A stretch of 8,366 bases of DNA, from assembly GCA_002499945.1 (NCBI GenBank), contig DKYP01000042.1, forward strand, positions 1-8,366, given 5' to 3'. Below the pieces are notes generated by a model, which made no database searches, was not told where the DNA came from, and saw only the letters and a program-made list of their open reading frames with translations. The translations under genes were made by a program, and so were the position numbers. The stretch is from Lachnoclostridium sp. UBA7097 (GTDB lineage: Bacteria; Bacillota; Clostridia; Lachnospirales; Lachnospiraceae). Positions within the stretch are counted from its first letter, which is position 1, and every line of letters starts with the position of its first letter. Shown here one piece after another: positions 6,138 through 8,366 of the stretch.

Positions 6138-6167
6138 ATTATACACAAAACATGGCATAAATTACAA
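6138..6167 (-). promoter_or_regulatory. Candidate promoter of the yhbY-nadD-yqeK-rsfS group
   Basis: A perfect TATAAT (complement of 6138-6143) stands 18 bases from TTGTAA (complement of 6162-6167), in the 95-base gap between the chemotaxis receptor and yhbY. Transcription would start near 6131, leaving about 30 bases before the yhbY ATG. The gap, the good -10 and the change of function suggest that the housekeeping cluster is transcribed independently of the receptor, although no terminator is visible between them. Confidence 0.6.
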
Positions 6168-6194
6168 TACTTTTATTTTTTAGCATCTGCAAGG

Positions 6195-8222
6195 TTAAAA
6201 TTCAAATCTCTGTACCATTTCATTAAGTGTTACTGTCTGTGTTGCAAGCTGCTCTGACGTTGCATATGTTTCCTGTGATACAGCAGAGTTGTCATTTACG
6301 CCCTGTGCTATATCATCAATACCAGTACGTATCTGTTCCATATTCTCTGCCTGCAATACTGCATTTTCAGCGGTCTTTTTAATCATGTCATTAACACGCC
6401 CTACAGCATTTACTGACTCTTCAAGTGAAACCATAACACCATTTGCTATTTCATTGCCCTTATTAATCTCTTCCATTGAAACACCAATAAGCTCCCTTGT
6501 CATGCTTGCCGCCTTGGAGCTTTCAAGGGCAAGTTTGCCGATTTCATCAGCAACTACAGCAAAGCCTTTTCCTAACTCCCCTGCACGTGCTGCTTCTATG
6601 GAAGCATTCAGCGACAAAAGGTTTGTCTGCTCTGCGATTTCCTCTATGGTCTGGATAATGCCTACAACCTGCTGTGATGTGCTGCGTATCTCATTCATTG
6701 CATCCATCATCATCTTCATCTTATCCTGGTTCTGTTCCATCATTTCCGTAACATGTACTGTTGCCTTAGCAGAAAGTTCTGCATCTTTACGGCTTTCCTG
6801 TACCTGTCCTGACACAGTATTAGTCTTGTCCGCAAGTTCCTGTACTGATGCAGCCTGTGTCTGTGCACCTTCTGCAATCATCTGTGAAGCGTCTGCAAGT
6901 TCAGAAGCACCTATTGAAACCTGTTCTGCCGTTTCATTAATGCCTCTCATTACATCACTCATTGATGATGAAATGTTTAACATTGCATCCTTAATCTTCT
7001 GGAACTCACCTGCATAGTCATTCTTAAGCTCAACAGCAAGCTTCCCGTCAGAAATCCTTGCCAGCACTTCTGCTGTTTCATCTATGTACACAATATACTT
7101 CTTAAGCCTTGTAACCGTCTTTTTAATAGATTCCCCAAGTTCGCCGATTTCATCCTCTGATGTCACTTCAAGATGCACATCAAGGTCTCCTGCTGCAAGC
7201 TGCTGTGCTGTATGGTTAAGCTCTTTAATAGGCTTTGAAAGGGATGCAGCACTTTTCTTTATGCTAAGCACAATCATAAATATACCTATGGCAAATACAA
7301 TAACCAATGCTGCTACCATGCCAAAAATCATTGAATAATATTCCCAAAATGGCATATTGCTTATTACAGTATAGCCTGTACTGCCTACTTTCTCTGCAAC
7401 ACCATATTTTACAGCACCATCTGCTTTATACCTTAAAAACTGTTCATCGTCTGATGATACTGCATCTATAACATTCTGTGATACACCCGCCTCTGTTATA
7501 TCTTTCTGGCGCATATCTTCCTGTGGGTGGTAAATAATTGTACCCTCATTGGACACCAGGAAAACATATCCTTTACTGCCTATTTTATATTCTGACATAA
7601 CTTCAACCATATGGTCCAGTGAAACGTCTATGCCCACAACACCAAGTATATCCCCGGATTCACCAGATACAGGTGCTACTGCACTTAATACTGTCTTCTG
7701 GGTAGATGGGTCAGTATATGGCTCTGTAAGCGTTGTCTTTCCTTCTTCAATACAATCATGGTACCAGACACGCCCTTTAATGTCCCAGCCACCATCTGAT
7801 GTATAACCATCTGACTGTGTAAAGGTGCTTGTATCAAGGTCTGCAATCCATACTGCCATAATGTTTTCTGTGTCCGTTGCCGCAATGCCAGCCAGGTTCT
7901 CTCCTACAGTATCCATTTTGTCTGTATCTAAAATGCTGCTGCCCGGCTTTGTCTGTTCCAGTACATGTTTTATCTCTGGGTTAGCAGCAAGCTGCCCTGA
8001 TGCTTTTTCATATTTCTCAAAAAAGCCTGTAAGCTGGTATGATACTGCCTTTGACTGTAATGTAAGTTCAGATTCCTTTGAAGATACAATTATCCAGCGT
8101 ACCATAAAAACAGCAACTATTGCTACAATTAAAAATACTGTAAGGACACTTCTCCCTACCTGGAATAAAATTTCATCTGCAATGCGTCTTTGTTTTTTTG
8201 TTTTAGTGCTTTTAGTTTTCAA
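6195..8222 (-). CDS. Methyl-accepting chemotaxis protein with dCache sensor
   Basis: This 675-residue transmembrane receptor would sense an extracellular ligand and control CheA through CheW. Order of parts: a basic N-terminus, TM1 (about 25-47), an extracellular double-Cache domain (about 48-296), TM2 (about 297-321), HAMP (322-376, with DEIGELGESI), a second HAMP-like segment (380-425, ISDGKLAVEL), then the coiled-coil signalling domain (426-675). Its conserved tip around 522-565 includes EQTNLLSLNASIEAARAGE. The sensor contains R151, W153, Y154, Y169, D171 and D199, resembling the residues that bind amino acids in dCache receptors such as PctA, so an amino acid ligand is a reasonable guess. 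There is no CheR-binding pentapeptide at the C-terminus (ends QRFEF). It starts with TTG, supported by AGGAGG seven bases upstream; the next in-frame ATG is inside TM1. No other chemotaxis gene is nearby. Confidence 0.96.
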   Translation of the reverse strand: MKTKSTKTKKQRRIADEILFQVGRSVLTVFLIVAIVAVFMVRWIIVSSKESELTLQSKAVSYQLTGFFEKYEKASGQLAANPEIKHVLEQTKPGSSILDTDKMDTVGENLAGIAATDTENIMAVWIADLDTSTFTQSDGYTSDGGWDIKGRVWYHDCIEEGKTTLTEPYTDPSTQKTVLSAVAPVSGESGDILGVVGIDVSLDHMVEVMSEYKIGSKGYVFLVSNEGTIIYHPQEDMRQKDITEAGVSQNVIDAVSSDDEQFLRYKADGAVKYGVAEKVGSTGYTVISNMPFWEYYSMIFGMVAALVIVFAIGIFMIVLSIKKSAASLSKPIKELNHTAQQLAAGDLDVHLEVTSEDEIGELGESIKKTVTRLKKYIVYIDETAEVLARISDGKLAVELKNDYAGEFQKIKDAMLNISSSMSDVMRGINETAEQVSIGASELADASQMIAEGAQTQAASVQELADKTNTVSGQVQESRKDAELSAKATVHVTEMMEQNQDKMKMMMDAMNEIRSTSQQVVGIIQTIEEIAEQTNLLSLNASIEAARAGELGKGFAVVADEIGKLALESSKAASMTRELIGVSMEEINKGNEIANGVMVSLEESVNAVGRVNDMIKKTAENAVLQAENMEQIRTGIDDIAQGVNDNSAVSQETYATSEQLATQTVTLNEMVQRFEF

Positions 8223-8229
8223 AATAATT

Positions 8230-8235
8230 CCTCCT
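8230..8235 (-). promoter_or_regulatory. Ribosome-binding site deciding the TTG start of the chemotaxis receptor
   Basis: A perfect AGGAGG on the minus strand, within AAAAGGAGGAA, sits seven bases before the TTG at 8222. It justifies a non-ATG start, since the first in-frame ATG (residue 40) would remove the basic N-terminus and most of the first membrane helix. Confidence 0.85.
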
Positions 8236-8254
8236 TTTAACTCCCTAATAATTT

Positions 8255-8283
8255 ATTTTACTTCTTTTTAATAAACAATACAA
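8255..8283 (-). promoter_or_regulatory. Candidate promoter of the chemotaxis receptor gene
   Basis: TTGTAT (complement of 8278-8283) and TAAAAT (complement of 8255-8260) are 17 bases apart on the minus strand. An overlapping alternative is TTGTAA (8291-8296) with TATTAA (8268-8273), also 17 apart. Both are imperfect sigma-A-type sites in very AT-rich DNA. I did not find a sequence like the SigD flagellar promoter (TAAA followed by GCCGATAT). Confidence 0.35.
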
Positions 8284-8299
8284 GTTCTTTTTACAATAA

Positions 8300-8366
8300 A
8301 CTACAAAAGTTGTGGTGGGCTGGTTTGGTTATATTCTTATGAAATGGGCTGGCAATTCCAAAGTGT
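8300..8366. other. Unassigned GC-richer stretch with direct repeat and small dyad
   Basis: The right edge differs from the AT-rich DNA next to it. TGGGCTGG occurs twice (8316-8323 and 8345-8352), 29 bases apart, and ACTACAA-AAG-TTGTGGT (8300-8316) forms a seven-base-pair inverted repeat with one G-T pair. Open frames exist on both strands but are too short to judge. It might be the end of the upstream gene, a mobile-element end, or part of the receptor's control region; none is established. Confidence 0.3.

Noticed and set aside
6121..6150. A dyad TTTGTATA ... TATACACAAA near the yhbY promoter
   Set aside because: The arms need a two-base insertion to pair and are AT-rich, so it is too imperfect to call an operator.
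5534..6160. A 208-codon open frame on the plus strand
   Set aside because: It lies antisense to yhbY and nadD, whose motifs are clear, has no ribosome-binding site or family character, and reads as the low-complexity complement of coding DNA.
6170..6194. A terminator after the chemoreceptor gene
   Set aside because: Only a three-base-pair GCA-GA-TGC stem is present, followed by A-rich rather than U-rich RNA.
6289..7017. A 242-codon open frame on the plus strand
   Set aside because: It is antisense to the signalling domain of the chemoreceptor; its Ser/Ala/Ile-rich composition is what the complement of a coiled-coil gene gives.
8339..8366. The start of a divergent plus-strand gene (ATG at 8339)
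   Set aside because: No Shine-Dalgarno site precedes it and only nine codons are visible, so it cannot be told from chance.
1..8366. tRNA, rRNA, CRISPR arrays, complete insertion sequences
   Set aside because: Nothing resembling these was found by eye on either strand; the gaps are all under 150 bases and the rest is coding.

Overview
All genes in this window lie on the minus strand, so gene order reads from high to low coordinates. The DNA is AT-rich between genes, arginine is often AGG in the stretches I translated by hand, and Shine-Dalgarno sites are mostly strong (AGGAGG type). The gene order nadD-yqeK-rsfS-lexA and the protein sequences point to a low-GC Gram-positive of the Clostridia, most likely Lachnospiraceae. 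That placement is an inference from gene content, not a database match.

Layout in transcription order. (1) 8366-8223: an unassigned leader with an odd, GC-richer stretch, then a candidate promoter. (2) 8222-6195: a 675-residue methyl-accepting chemotaxis protein with a double-Cache sensor and a TTG start. (3) 6099-4078: a tight cluster yhbY-nadD-yqeK-rsfS, with its own candidate promoter, for ribosome assembly, NAD synthesis, Ap4A hydrolysis and ribosome silencing. (4) 4077-3982: a 96-base regulatory gap holding a strong sigma-A-type promoter, a LexA (SOS) box on its -35 element, and a separate long palindrome over its -10 element. (5) 3981-926: lexA, a YfbR/HDDC2-like HD phosphohydrolase, a Cof-type HAD phosphatase and holA (DNA polymerase III delta), separated by only 14-20 bases and so probably one transcript. 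(6) 925-829: a gap with a GC-rich stem-loop and a possible promoter. (7) 828-130: a GntR/FCD regulator. (8) 129-1: an AT-rich gap leading to the first codons of another minus-strand gene cut by the window edge.

Most of the window is conserved housekeeping sequence, and I do not see a clearly new multi-gene system. The most interesting signal is the lexA control region. The SOS box is convincing, and a second 16-bp-arm inverted repeat over the -10 and start region is not explained by LexA alone. Because the three genes after lexA have no visible promoter or terminator between them, an SOS-responsive unit joining a nucleotidase-like HD protein, a HAD phosphatase and the clamp-loader subunit delta is a testable inference. 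No tRNA, rRNA, CRISPR array or complete mobile element was seen. No intrinsic terminator with a clear U-tract was found.
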